DNA of 45,721 nt from Actinomycetes bacterium (lineage in GTDB: Bacteria; Actinomycetota; Actinomycetes; Actinomycetales; Microbacteriaceae). Positions 16,914-25,307 of this stretch are shown one piece after another (the stretch's first letter is position 1; every line of letters begins with the position of its first letter). Location of the stretch: the NCBI GenBank assembly GCA_029777095.1, contig JAKOTS010000018.1, positions 1-45,721 of the forward strand, read 5' to 3'. The translations under genes were made by a program, and so were the position numbers. The notes under the pieces were generated by a model that saw only the letters and a program-made list of their open reading frames with translations, made no database searches and was not told where the DNA came from.

Positions 16914-18218
16914 TTGTCTTCTGAAGTTATTACCCCCGAGTTGCGGCGCTACCGCCGCAACCGCGCTATGTCGACGGTGGCCGCGTTCGGCGCCATCATG
17001 ACGAGCTCCACCCCGGTTGCCATGGGATTCCTCGTGATCCCCGGCGCCGAGCACTTCGGCGTTACGACCGGTCAGTTCTTGATCTACTTCACGCTGTTCT
17101 TGTTCACGTCGGCACTGATGTTCTCGGTCACCGGCCGCCTCATGACGCGCTTTGGCATCCGCATCGTCCTCATCATTGGCGGCATCATCTCGGCGGCCGC
17201 CTGGGTCGCGATGGCGTTCGCTCCGAACATCTACATGTTCTACTTCTTCGCCTTCCTTATGGGTATTGGCGCCTCGGGTAACAACCTGCTGCCCGCCAAG
17301 AGCCTCATCATGGGCTGGCATGTGCACAAGCGTCGCGGTACCGTACTGGGCCTGGCCGCGACCGGCGCTGCCTTCGGTGGCCTGCTCATCGGCCTCATCT
17401 TCCCGCCGATCATGCTCGCCGGCGGCTTCGTCGGAGGCGCCCTCGGCATCTCTGCGATGATCGTTGTCTGCTCCGTGCTTACCGGCCTCTTCCTCGCGAA
17501 GAACCCCCCGCGCCCGGGTGAAGAAAACGCCGACGAAGAAGCGGTCCACGCAACCAGCAAGGCCGACCGCAAGAAGGCAATCAAGGGCTTCGGTTTCGTC
17601 GCATTGATTCTCTCGATCGCGACGTTCCTCTTCTCGCTCGAGGGCGCGTTCAGCTCGGTACAGGCCGCGGTCTACACCTCGTTCAACATTGACCTGGCGA
17701 CCGCCGGCCTGATGGTTTCGTTCTACTCCATCTGTGGCATCATCTCGAAGCCGCTCCTCGGCTTCATGCACGACAAGCTGGGCATGAAGCCCCTCTTCAT
17801 CGCCCTCACGGTGCTGTACATCCTGGGCCTCCCGGCGCTTGCTCTCTCGCTGCAGATGGGTTGGAACATGACGTTCCCGATCCTGGCGATCTCGGCGCTT
17901 TCGCTGTCGATCCCGACCGTCATCATCCCGCTGATCGCTGTCGGCGCCGCTGGCCACCAGCGCTTCCCCGCGATCTACGGTTTCATGCTCACGGGTAGCT
18001 TCATCGGCACCGGTATCGGCGCACCGACCTGGGGCATCATCTTCGACATGACCGGCGACTTCACCGCCGCCATGTACGGCGGCGGTGTGGCCGGCCTCAT
18101 CGGCCTGCTGCTCGCGTACATCGGTCTCAACCGGGGTCTGCGCGTCCGCGCGGCGAAGGAAGAGACGGTCACGAAGAACATCGAGGTCACTGACGACGTG
18201 TCGCTCGCCTCGCACTAG
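16914..18218 (+). CDS. MFS transporter copy A (OFA/monocarboxylate type)
   Basis: A 434-residue, 12-helix membrane transporter resembling the oxalate/formate antiporter branch of the major facilitator superfamily, likely moving a small organic acid or pathway substrate. A first helix (STVAAFGAIMTSSTPVAMGF) is followed by a conserved GASGNNLLPAK segment and WHVHKRRGTVLGLAATGAA, the MFS loop after helix 4-5. A hydrophilic loop rich in Glu/Lys joins the two six-helix halves. TTG 16914 was chosen because GAAAGGAA precedes it and the following residues match the other copies. It is divergent from the alcohol dehydrogenase and ends at a strong terminator. Confidence 0.9.
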   Translation: MSSEVITPELRRYRRNRAMSTVAAFGAIMTSSTPVAMGFLVIPGAEHFGVTTGQFLIYFTLFLFTSALMFSVTGRLMTRFGIRIVLIIGGIISAAAWVAMAFAPNIYMFYFFAFLMGIGASGNNLLPAKSLIMGWHVHKRRGTVLGLAATGAAFGGLLIGLIFPPIMLAGGFVGGALGISAMIVVCSVLTGLFLAKNPPRPGEENADEEAVHATSKADRKKAIKGFGFVALILSIATFLFSLEGAFSSVQAAVYTSFNIDLATAGLMVSFYSICGIISKPLLGFMHDKLGMKPLFIALTVLYILGLPALALSLQMGWNMTFPILAISALSLSIPTVIIPLIAVGAAGHQRFPAIYGFMLTGSFIGTGIGAPTWGIIFDMTGDFTAAMYGGGVAGLIGLLLAYIGLNRGLRVRAAKEETVTKNIEVTDDVSLASH

Positions 18219-18238
18219 TTCTCCGAGCACGACGGATA

Positions 18239-18282
18239 CGCGGTGTGTCTCCGAACCTGATGTGGTTCGGAGACACACCGCG
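18239..18282 (+). terminator. Strong terminator after MFS copy A
   Basis: Perfect 19-bp arms (18239-18257 and 18264-18282) with a TGATGT loop, followed by TTTCTTATTTCC, 20 nt after the stop codon. Confidence 0.85.
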
Positions 18283-18347
18283 TTTCTTATTTCCTTGACA
18301 CCCCGCACCGCCGCGCACAAGCTAGAGGTGCATTTCGGCAGCCCCCA

Positions 18348-18359
18348 CTCAGCGTTGAG
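18348..18359. promoter_or_regulatory. CTCA-N4-TGAG inverted repeat upstream of MFS copy B
   Basis: CTCA-GCGT-TGAG lies 126 bp upstream of the copy B start and matches the core of the repeats at 16471, 21672 and 23336. Candidate operator half-sites are 4 bp apart in each case. Confidence 0.4.
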
Positions 18360-18484
18360 ACGGGGGCATCACATGCACCGCCCTCCCTGGGGCAGTCCGC
18401 AGCCAGCTTTACCCGCGCTGAAGCGTCGTACCCTGCGACGACCGGACAACGGCAACCCATTCAACGACGAAGGGAACACCTCTC

Positions 18485-19870
18485 GTGTCAACCACCCAGC
18501 TCAGCGCCAAGTATCGGCGCGACCGCGCAACTTCAACGGTCGCCGCTTTCGGCGCCGTCATGACCAGCTCAGCACCGGTCGCTATGGGATTCACAGCGAT
18601 CCCCGGCGCTGAACACTTCGGCGTCACAACGGCACAGTACTTGATCTACTTCACCCTGTTCCTAGTCACCGCCGCGCTGACCTTCTCGGTCATGGGGCGA
18701 CTGATCACTCGATTCGGGGTGAGGGCCGTGCTCATCAGCACCGGCACGCTCGCATCGCTCGCGGGCGTGGGCATGGCGTTCTCGCCAAACATCTACGTGT
18801 TCTACCTCTTCGCGTTCGTTTTGGGCCTTGGCGCGGCCGGCAATAACTTGCTCCCCGCGAAGACGCTCGTCGTTGGCTGGCACGTGCACAAGCGCCGCGG
18901 CACGGTGCTTGGCTTTGTCGCGACCGGTGGCGCAACCGGTGGTCTGCTGATCGGCCTGATTTTCCCCTCGGTGATGGCGGCCGGCGGTTTCGTTGGCGGT
19001 TGGCTCGCTATCGCCGCGATGGCCTTTGTGTGTTCGGTCGTCACCGGCATCTTCCTTGCGAAAAACCCGCCCATCGACCATGAAGAGGGCGCTGGCGACG
19101 AAGCCGCTGGCGAAGAAGAGGCTGTCCACCCCGCGACGAAGAACGGTCGCAAGGCGCTCATCAAGGGCTTCGGCTTCACGATCGTGCTCCTCGCGATCGG
19201 CTCGTTCCTCTTCTCGCTCGAGGGCGCATTCGGTTCGGTTCAGGCCGCTGTCTATCCCACTTTCGGCATCGACCTCTCGACCGCGGGACTCATGATCGCG
19301 TTCTACTCGGTCTGCGGCATCGTCGCGAAGCCACTCCTTGGCATCATGCACGACAAGCTGGGCATGAAGCCCCTCTTCGTCGCGCTGACCGTGCTCTTCA
19401 TCCTCGGCATGCCCGCCCTTGCGCTGACGATGCAAATGGGCTGGAACCTCATGTTCCCGATTCTCGCCATCTCGGCGATCTCGCTCTCGATTCCTGGCGT
19501 GATCATCCCACTGGTCGCCGTGAATGCTGCGGGCCGCGCCCGCTTTGCGACGATATACGGATTCATGCTCACCGGCAGCTACATCGGGACCGGCATCGGC
19601 GTTCCACTCTGGGGCCTGGTCTACGACATCACCGGAGCGTTCACCCTCGCAATGTACGTCGGCGGCGCAGCCGGCCTCATCGGCCTCGCTCTCGCTTACA
19701 TCGGCCTACAGCGCGGCATCAAGACCCGTGCGGCAATGAACGAGTCCAGCACAACTGGAATCTTCCTCCCTGATGGCACCGAGGCGAGCACGGCCGAGCG
19801 CAACGCTGCTGGCACTGGCGCTGGTGCGCGAGACACCACCGGCGCCGCTGAAGAGGTTGCGTCCTCTTAA
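18485..19870 (+). CDS. MFS transporter copy B (OFA/monocarboxylate type)
   Basis: A 461-residue paralogue of copy A that starts with GTG after GAAGGGAA. The helix 1 region (STVAAFGAVMTSSAPVAMGF) and WHVHKRRGTVLGF are conserved, but FVATGGATGGLLIGLIFPSV differs from the others. The central cytoplasmic loop is longer and very acidic (HEEGAGDEAAGEEEAVH), and it carries a C-terminal tail of about 45 residues rich in Ala, Glu and Thr with no recognised domain. It has its own upstream operator-like repeat and its own terminator, so each transporter appears to be a separate transcription unit. Confidence 0.9.
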   Translation: MSTTQLSAKYRRDRATSTVAAFGAVMTSSAPVAMGFTAIPGAEHFGVTTAQYLIYFTLFLVTAALTFSVMGRLITRFGVRAVLISTGTLASLAGVGMAFSPNIYVFYLFAFVLGLGAAGNNLLPAKTLVVGWHVHKRRGTVLGFVATGGATGGLLIGLIFPSVMAAGGFVGGWLAIAAMAFVCSVVTGIFLAKNPPIDHEEGAGDEAAGEEEAVHPATKNGRKALIKGFGFTIVLLAIGSFLFSLEGAFGSVQAAVYPTFGIDLSTAGLMIAFYSVCGIVAKPLLGIMHDKLGMKPLFVALTVLFILGMPALALTMQMGWNLMFPILAISAISLSIPGVIIPLVAVNAAGRARFATIYGFMLTGSYIGTGIGVPLWGLVYDITGAFTLAMYVGGAAGLIGLALAYIGLQRGIKTRAAMNESSTTGIFLPDGTEASTAERNAAGTGAGARDTTGAAEEVASS

Positions 19871-19891
19871 CCGCGATCCATCGGCCACTGC

Positions 19892-19933
19892 ACGCGGTGG
19901 GTGCGAACCTTCATGGTTCGTTACCCACCGCGT
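19892..19933 (+). terminator. Terminator after MFS copy B
   Basis: ACGCGGTGGGT (19892-19902) pairs with ACCCACCGCGT (19923-19933), and CGAACC/GGTTCG closes the inner stem; TTGGTTTG follows. It resembles the terminator after copy A, suggesting it was duplicated with the gene. Confidence 0.75.
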
Positions 19934-20131
19934 TTGGTTTGCGGTGCGGTACATCCCAGAGGAGCCTGCCGCGAACGTCATTTATTTCCCATCGCTTGAC
20001 ACCCGCGGGGCAACATCGGGATGCTTGGGGCACCCAGGCCCCGCTCGATGGTGAACGATGGCCAACTGCAGCAACCCGCAATCCGCGGGGCAACAACCGG
20101 CACTCCATTTCAACGGTGAAAGGAACACCTC

Positions 20132-21490
20132 TTGTCCACTACGCAACTCAGCGCGAAATATAGGCGCGATCGCGCCACTTCAACAGTCGCCGCGTTCCTC
20201 ACGGTGATGACCAGCTAGACTCCCGTGGCTATGGGGTTCCTCGTGATCCCCGGCTCCGAGCACTTCGGTGTCACGACCGCGCAGTTCTTGATCTACTTCA
20301 CACTCTTCTTGATCACGTCGGCGCTGATGTTCTCGGTCACCGGGCGTCTGATGTCCCGCTTCGGCCTCAAGATTGTGCTCACCCTCAGCGGTATCCTGTC
20401 GGCGCTGGCATGGGTCGGCATGGCCTATTCACCCAACATCTACGTCTTCTACATCTTCGCGTTCGTGATGGGTGTCGGTGCTTCCGGAAACAACCTGCTC
20501 CCGTCGAAGACGCTCGTGATCGGCTGGCACGTACACAAGCGCCGCGGCACTGTGCTCGGCATCGTCGCCACCGGCGCCGCGTTCGGTGGCCTGCTGATCG
20601 GATTGATCTTCCCGGGCATCATGAAGGCCGGCGGATTCGTCGGCGGTTCGCTCGCCATCGGCGCGATGATCTTCATCTGCTCTGTGCTCCCGGGCCTGTT
20701 CCTCGCAAAGAACCCGCCGCGTCCCGGCGAAGAGAACGCTGATGAAGGCACCATCGAAACCACCACGAAGGAAGGCCGCAAGGCTGCCATCAAGGGCTTT
20801 GGGCTCACCATCTTCATCCTCTCAATTGGCACGTTCCTCTTCTCATTGGAAAGCGCTTTCGCCTCGGTTCAGGCCGCTGTCTACCCCACATTCGGGATCG
20901 ACCTCGCCGCTGCGGGTCTGATGATCTCCTTCTACTCAATGTGTGGCATCGTCGCGAAGCCGCTGCTTGGCATCATGTACGACAAGCTAGGCATCAAGGT
21001 GCTGTTCGTCGCCATGACCGCACTGTTCGTGCTCGGCCTGCCGTCACTTGCACTCACCCTCCAACTCGGGCTGAACCTGACCTACGTGTTCCTCGCGATC
21101 GCGGCTCTCTCGCTCTCGATCCCGACCGTGATCGTCCCGCTCATCGCGGTGAACGCCGCCGGCCGCGAGCGCTTCGCAACCGTCTACGGATTCATGCTGA
21201 CCGGTAGCTTCACTGGAACGGGCATTGGCGCCCCGGCATGGGGACTGGTCTACGACCTCACCGGCGACTTCACCCTCGCGATGTACATGGGTGGCGCGTG
21301 CGGCCTCATCGGCCTGCTGCTCGTCTTCATCGCGATGCGTCGTGGCCTGCGCACGCGTGCAGCACTCAACGAAACAAGCACGACCGGCATCTTCCTGCCG
21401 GACAACGCTGAAGAAGCCTCTGAAGAACTCGTCGCTGAAGCGGTCGTCGCGGACGCTGGCTCAGCTGATGAGGTCGCCGCAGCAAAGTAG
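20132..21490 (+). pseudogene. MFS transporter copy C with an in-frame TAG at codon 29
   Basis: Starting from TTG 20132 (GAAAGGAA upstream, as in the other copies) the frame reads STTQLSAKYRRDRATSTVAAF and then meets TAG at 20216-20218, where copies A, D and E have a Ser or Ala codon in the MTSSTP/MTASTP segment of helix 1. The frame is otherwise open and well conserved to the TAA/TAG-free end at 21490. A shorter protein of 421 residues could start at GTG 20225 or ATG 20231, but it would lack the first half of helix 1 and has no visible ribosome-binding site. A sequencing error or stop-codon readthrough are alternatives. Confidence 0.75.
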
Positions 21491-21506
21491 TCACTCCACA
21501 GAACGC

Positions 21507-21539
21507 GCGGGCCCAGACCAACCAACGGTCTGGGCCCGC
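21507..21539 (+). terminator. Terminator after MFS copy C
   Basis: 13-bp perfect arms at 21507-21519 and 21527-21539 (GCGGGCCCAGACC and its complement), followed by ATTTTTCG. Confidence 0.85.
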
Positions 21540-21577
21540 ATTTTTCGTGCACGGAGGATGATTCCCCCGGTCCGCAA

Positions 21578-21685
21578 GATACGAGGCGTATCATCCGTAG
21601 GGCTGCTGCTGTCATATTCTGCGGTGCATTTTACAGCACCGAGAGCCTGGCGCAGACTCCATTTAGAGCCTGCTCAACGATGAGT
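21578..21685. promoter_or_regulatory. Two operator-like repeats upstream of MFS copy D
   Basis: GATACG-AGG-CGTATC at 21578-21592 and GCTCA-ACGA-TGAGT at 21672-21685 lie about 282 and 189 bp before the TTG start. Both have counterparts at nearly the same distances upstream of copy E. The remaining intergenic sequence between 21540 and 21873 shows no gene. Confidence 0.5.
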
Positions 21686-21873
21686 CTCATTTCAGCAATT
21701 GAAACCCAAGCGGCGTCCCACGGTTCGAATGCCCAACGCCGGGCCTCGAACGACGCGCACCGCACGAGCTCATCTCCCACCGTGAAATCACCCCGTTCAC
21801 GGTGCGTTCGGCGTGCAAAAAACGTCGCCGTCTCATCAAGGTTCTCCATTTCAATGGTGAAAGGAACACCCTC

Positions 21874-23175
21874 TTGTCAACAACAGCAATCACCCCCGCT
21901 CTGAAGCGATACCGTCGCAACCGGGCGATGTCGACGGTTGCGGCCTTCGGCGCGATCATGACGAGCTCCACGCCCGTCGCCATGGGGTTCCTCGTCATCC
22001 CCGGGTCAGAGCACTTCGGTGTCACCACGGCGCAGTTCTTGATCTACTTCACGCTCTTCCTGCTCACATCGGCGGCGCTCTTCGGATTCACCGGCCGCCT
22101 CATTCTTCGCATCGGCGTGAGGCCCGTCCTCATCACCGGTGGCATCATCTCGGCGCTGGCGTGGGTCGGGATGGCCTACGCCCCGAACATCTACGTGTTC
22201 TACATCTTCGCCTTCATCATGGGTGTCGGCGCATCAGGCAATAACCTCCTCCCCGCGAACACACTCATCACCGGATGGCACGTGCACAAGCGCCGCGGCA
22301 CCGTACTCGGCCTCGCTGCAACCGGTGCAGCATTCGGCGGCATGATCATCGGGTTTGTGTTCCCGTCGATCATGGCCGCTGGTGGATTCGTCGGAGGAGC
22401 CTTGGCCATCGGCGCAATGATCTTCATCTGCTCGACCTTGACCGGCATCTTCCTCGCGAAGAACCCTCCGCGCCCGGGCGAAGAGAACGCCGACGACACG
22501 GTCGAAGCAACCTCGAAGGCCGACCGCAAGGCCGCGATCAAGGGCTTCGGCTTCACCGTTGTGCTGCTCGCGATTGCCGGCTTCCTCTTCTCGCTCGAGA
22601 ACGCATTCAATACGGTCCAGGCTGCGGTCTACACGACGTTCGGTATTGACCTCGTCACCGCCGGTCTGATGATCTCGTTCTTCTCGCTCTGCGGCATCGT
22701 CGCGAAGCCGCTGCTCGGCTTCATGCACGACAAGCTGGGCGTGAAGGTCCTGCTGAGCACGCTCGTTGTGCTGTACATCCTCGGGCTGCCGGCACTCGCA
22801 CTCTCGATGCAGCTGGGGCTGAACCTGACGTTCCCGATCCTCGTGATCGCCGCGATCTCGCTCTCGGTTCCCACCGTGATCCTTCCGCTCCTCGCGGTCA
22901 ACGCCGCCGGGCGCGAGCGCTTCCCGATCATCTACGGCTTCATGCTGACCGGCAGCTTCGCGGGTACCGGCATCGGTGTGCCGCTCTGGGGTCTCGTGTT
23001 CGACACGACCGGCAGCTTCGCGCTCGCGATGTATGGCGGTGGCATTGGCGGCCTGATCGGCCTTGGTCTCGCGTTCTACGGCCTGCGCCGTGGCATGCGC
23101 TACCGCCAGTCAATGAACGAGACCATCACCACGGGCATCGTGCTCGAAGAGGGTGAAGTGACACCCGTCCACTAA
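21874..23175 (+). CDS. MFS transporter copy D (OFA/monocarboxylate type)
   Basis: A 433-residue paralogue of copy A, closest to copy E: both begin STTAITPAL(K/R)RYRRNR and share LLPANTLITGWHVHKRRG and the KNPPRPGEE(N/Y)ADE loop. TTG 21874 was chosen because GAAAGGAA lies eight nt upstream; an open frame further upstream is unsupported. It has no long C-terminal tail, unlike copies B and C. It is preceded by two inverted repeats and followed by a terminator. Confidence 0.9.
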   Translation: MSTTAITPALKRYRRNRAMSTVAAFGAIMTSSTPVAMGFLVIPGSEHFGVTTAQFLIYFTLFLLTSAALFGFTGRLILRIGVRPVLITGGIISALAWVGMAYAPNIYVFYIFAFIMGVGASGNNLLPANTLITGWHVHKRRGTVLGLAATGAAFGGMIIGFVFPSIMAAGGFVGGALAIGAMIFICSTLTGIFLAKNPPRPGEENADDTVEATSKADRKAAIKGFGFTVVLLAIAGFLFSLENAFNTVQAAVYTTFGIDLVTAGLMISFFSLCGIVAKPLLGFMHDKLGVKVLLSTLVVLYILGLPALALSMQLGLNLTFPILVIAAISLSVPTVILPLLAVNAAGRERFPIIYGFMLTGSFAGTGIGVPLWGLVFDTTGSFALAMYGGGIGGLIGLGLAFYGLRRGMRYRQSMNETITTGIVLEEGEVTPVH

Positions 23176-23194
23176 GCACACGCAACGCTAAAGC

Positions 23195-23223
23195 GGGGCC
23201 CAGACCAGGTTGGTTTGGGCCCC
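23195..23223 (+). terminator. Terminator after MFS copy D
   Basis: GGGGCCCAGACCA (23195-23207) pairs with 23211-23223 over 13 bp with one G-U wobble. No long U-run follows. Confidence 0.65.
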
Positions 23224-23239
23224 ACTTGCGTTCGGTGAA

Positions 23240-23349
23240 GATACGGGCCGTATCAGACGCACGGGCATTTTTGTCAAACTTTGTGGAATTGATTGACAGC
23301 AATCGCACTACGACGCAGACTGCCTGTCAGAACCTGCTCAATGATGAGC
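23240..23349. promoter_or_regulatory. Two operator-like repeats upstream of MFS copy E
   Basis: GATACG-GGC-CGTATC at 23240-23254 and GCTCA-ATGA-TGAGC at 23336-23349 lie about 285 and 190 bp before the TTG start, mirroring the copy D arrangement. The loop sequences differ while the arms are kept, which points to selection on the repeats. The rest of the 363-nt gap holds no gene. Confidence 0.5.
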
Positions 23350-23538
23350 GTCGGTCAGTAATTGAATCTCCGCAGTGCCCAAACGGTGCTCCCGCTTACG
23401 CAGCGCGCGGCACGAGGTGCAGTGCGCAAGCTCGAGCTCACCCTCACCGCGCAACCATCCCTGCGCGGCGCTCCCTGTCGAAGCATCCACTCGTCGAGAT
23501 TCAAGGTTCTCCATTCAATGGTGAAAGGAACACACCCC

Positions 23539-24855
23539 TTGTCAACTACAGCAATCACTCCCGCCCTGCGGCGTTACCGCCGCAATCGGGCCCTGTCGAC
23601 GGTCGCGGCCTTCGGCGCCATCATGACGGCTTCAACCCCGGTCGCGATGGGATTCCTCGTCATCCCGGGCTCCGAACACTTCGGCGTCACGACCGGCCAG
23701 TTCTTGATCTATTTCACGCTGTTCCTTCTCACCTCCGCGGTGCTGTTCGGATTTACTGGGCGCCTCATCATCCGCATCGGCGTACGGCCCGTGCTGATCG
23801 TGGGCGGCCTCGTCGGCGCACTCGCCTGGGTCGGCATGGCCTTCGCACCCAACATCTACGTGTTCTACGCGCTTGCGTTCGTCATGGGCATTGGGGCATC
23901 TGGTAATAATCTCCTCCCCGCCAATACGCTCATCACCGGGTGGCACGTCCACAAGCGCCGCGGCACCGTACTCGGCCTCGCCGCAACCGGCGCCGCTGTG
24001 GGCGGCATGATCATCGGTTTCATCTTCCCGAGCATCATGAAGGCTGGCGGATTCGTTGGCGGCGCGCTTGCCATCGGTGCGATGATCTTCATCTGCTCGA
24101 CCCTGACCGGCATCTTCCTCGCGAAGAACCCGCCGCGCCCCGGCGAGGAGTACGCCGACGAGGCAGTCGCAACCGGCACGAAGTCCGACCGCAAGGCCGC
24201 CCTTAAGGGCTACGGCCTCACCGTCTTCATCCTCGCCGTCGCCGGGTTCTTGTTCTCGCTGGAGGGCGCGTTCAGCTCGGTACAGGCCGCCGTCTACACG
24301 ACCTTCGGCATTGACCTGCCCACCGCCGGCCTGATGATCGCGTTCTTCTCGCTGTTTGGCATCGCCTCGAAGCCGCTGCTCGGCTTCATGCACGACAAGA
24401 TGGGCATCAAGATGCTCTTCGTGGCGCTCGTCGTGCTCTACATCCTTGGTCTCCCCGCGCTCGCGCTGTCGCTGCAACTCGGGCTCAACCTGACCTACCC
24501 GATCCTCGCGATCGCCGCGATCTCGCTCTCGGTACCCACCGTGGTGCTCCCGCTCGTCGCGGTCAACGCTGCAGGCCGCGAGCGCTTCCCGATCATCTAC
24601 GGCTTCATGCTGAGCGGTAGCTACACCGGCATCGGCATCGGAGTGCCGCTGTGGGGCGTCGTCTACGACGTCACCGGCGACTTCCTCCTCGCCATGTACG
24701 CCGGCGGCGCCGCTGGCCTCATCGGCCTGCTGCTCGTCTACATCGGACTGCGCCGAGGCCTGCGCTACCGCGCCTCGATCAACGAGGTCAGCACGACGGG
24801 CATCTTCCTTCCGGACGACGCACCCGAAGAAGAAGAGGTTCTTCCCGTCAAGTAG
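23539..24855 (+). CDS. MFS transporter copy E (OFA/monocarboxylate type)
   Basis: A 438-residue paralogue with all expected helices, GASGNNLLPANT and WHVHKRRGTVLGLAATGAA. TTG 23539 is chosen by alignment with the other copies and by the GAAAGGAA ahead of it. In this copy alone an ATG at 23518 is in the same frame and would add seven residues, but its only Shine-Dalgarno-like sequence lies inside the coding part. The MTASTP helix 1 segment replaces MTSSTP. It ends in an acidic tail (PEEEEV) and a shared bidirectional terminator. Confidence 0.9.
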   Translation: MSTTAITPALRRYRRNRALSTVAAFGAIMTASTPVAMGFLVIPGSEHFGVTTGQFLIYFTLFLLTSAVLFGFTGRLIIRIGVRPVLIVGGLVGALAWVGMAFAPNIYVFYALAFVMGIGASGNNLLPANTLITGWHVHKRRGTVLGLAATGAAVGGMIIGFIFPSIMKAGGFVGGALAIGAMIFICSTLTGIFLAKNPPRPGEEYADEAVATGTKSDRKAALKGYGLTVFILAVAGFLFSLEGAFSSVQAAVYTTFGIDLPTAGLMIAFFSLFGIASKPLLGFMHDKMGIKMLFVALVVLYILGLPALALSLQLGLNLTYPILAIAAISLSVPTVVLPLVAVNAAGRERFPIIYGFMLSGSYTGIGIGVPLWGVVYDVTGDFLLAMYAGGAAGLIGLLLVYIGLRRGLRYRASINEVSTTGIFLPDDAPEEEEVLPVK

Positions 24856-24870
24856 TTCACCGCACGAGAT

Positions 24871-24902
24871 GAAGGCCCGAACCGCGAGCGGTTCGGGCCT
24901 TC
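24871..24902. terminator. Bidirectional terminator between MFS copy E and the monooxygenase operon
   Basis: 15-bp perfect arms at 24871-24885 and 24888-24902 between convergent genes; the tip must open to form a loop. Confidence 0.8.
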
Positions 24903-24926
24903 ATCGTTGCGATCAGGTCGCGACTG

Positions 24927-25253
24927 CTAGCGTGTGACGGCCGGCGCTTCTTCCTGCCACCACAGTGCTGCCTGGCCGGGGCCAAACGCGTCGGTCATGT
25001 TGAGCGTTCCGCCCTTGAGTGCGCCGCCGAGTGCCTGCTGCGCCTCGCCGAGTCGGCCCTCTTCGATCTCGTAGACCGCCATGTGACGGTGGCCGCCCTC
25101 GGCGACCGGGGTCGCCAGCGTGTAGAGCTGACCCGAGATGAACCCGTCGAGGTTCGACACCTCTGCAAGGTGCGTGTTGACGTACCAGTCGCGGAAGTCC
25201 TGCTCGCGGCCTTCCTTCGGGTTGGTGAACACAATCAGTCGGTGGTTTGCCAT
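24927..25253 (-). CDS. Small protein of the dimeric alpha+beta barrel type (EthD/DUF4286-like)
   Basis: A 108-residue protein with the layout of small ferredoxin-fold dimers: strand HRLIVFTNP, helix GREQDFRDWYVNTHLAEVSNL, strands around SGQLYTLA and HRHMAVYEIE, then a helix EAQQALGGAL. The WYxxTHL segment resembles EthD-like proteins found beside oxygenases. It is the last gene of the leftward esterase/monooxygenase operon, 54 nt after the second monooxygenase. Function is unknown; a helper or ligand-binding role is only inference. Confidence 0.75.
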   Translation of the reverse strand: MANHRLIVFTNPKEGREQDFRDWYVNTHLAEVSNLDGFISGQLYTLATPVAEGGHRHMAVYEIEEGRLGEAQQALGGALKGGTLNMTDAFGPGQAALWWQEEAPAVTR

Positions 25254-25307
25254 TGGTGTTGCCTTTCGTCGTTGAACGGATGGTGCGCTGAAATTTGCAG
25301 GTACGGG

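Noticed and set aside
16803..18320. A 505-codon minus-strand frame opposite MFS copy A
   Set aside because: Extremely charged, low-complexity translation that mirrors hydrophobic helices on the other strand; equivalent frames recur under each MFS copy.
23518..23538. ATG 23518 as the start of MFS copy E
   Set aside because: The same ATG GTG AAA GGA stretch in copies A and D is out of frame with the protein, so it is the Shine-Dalgarno leader, not coding.
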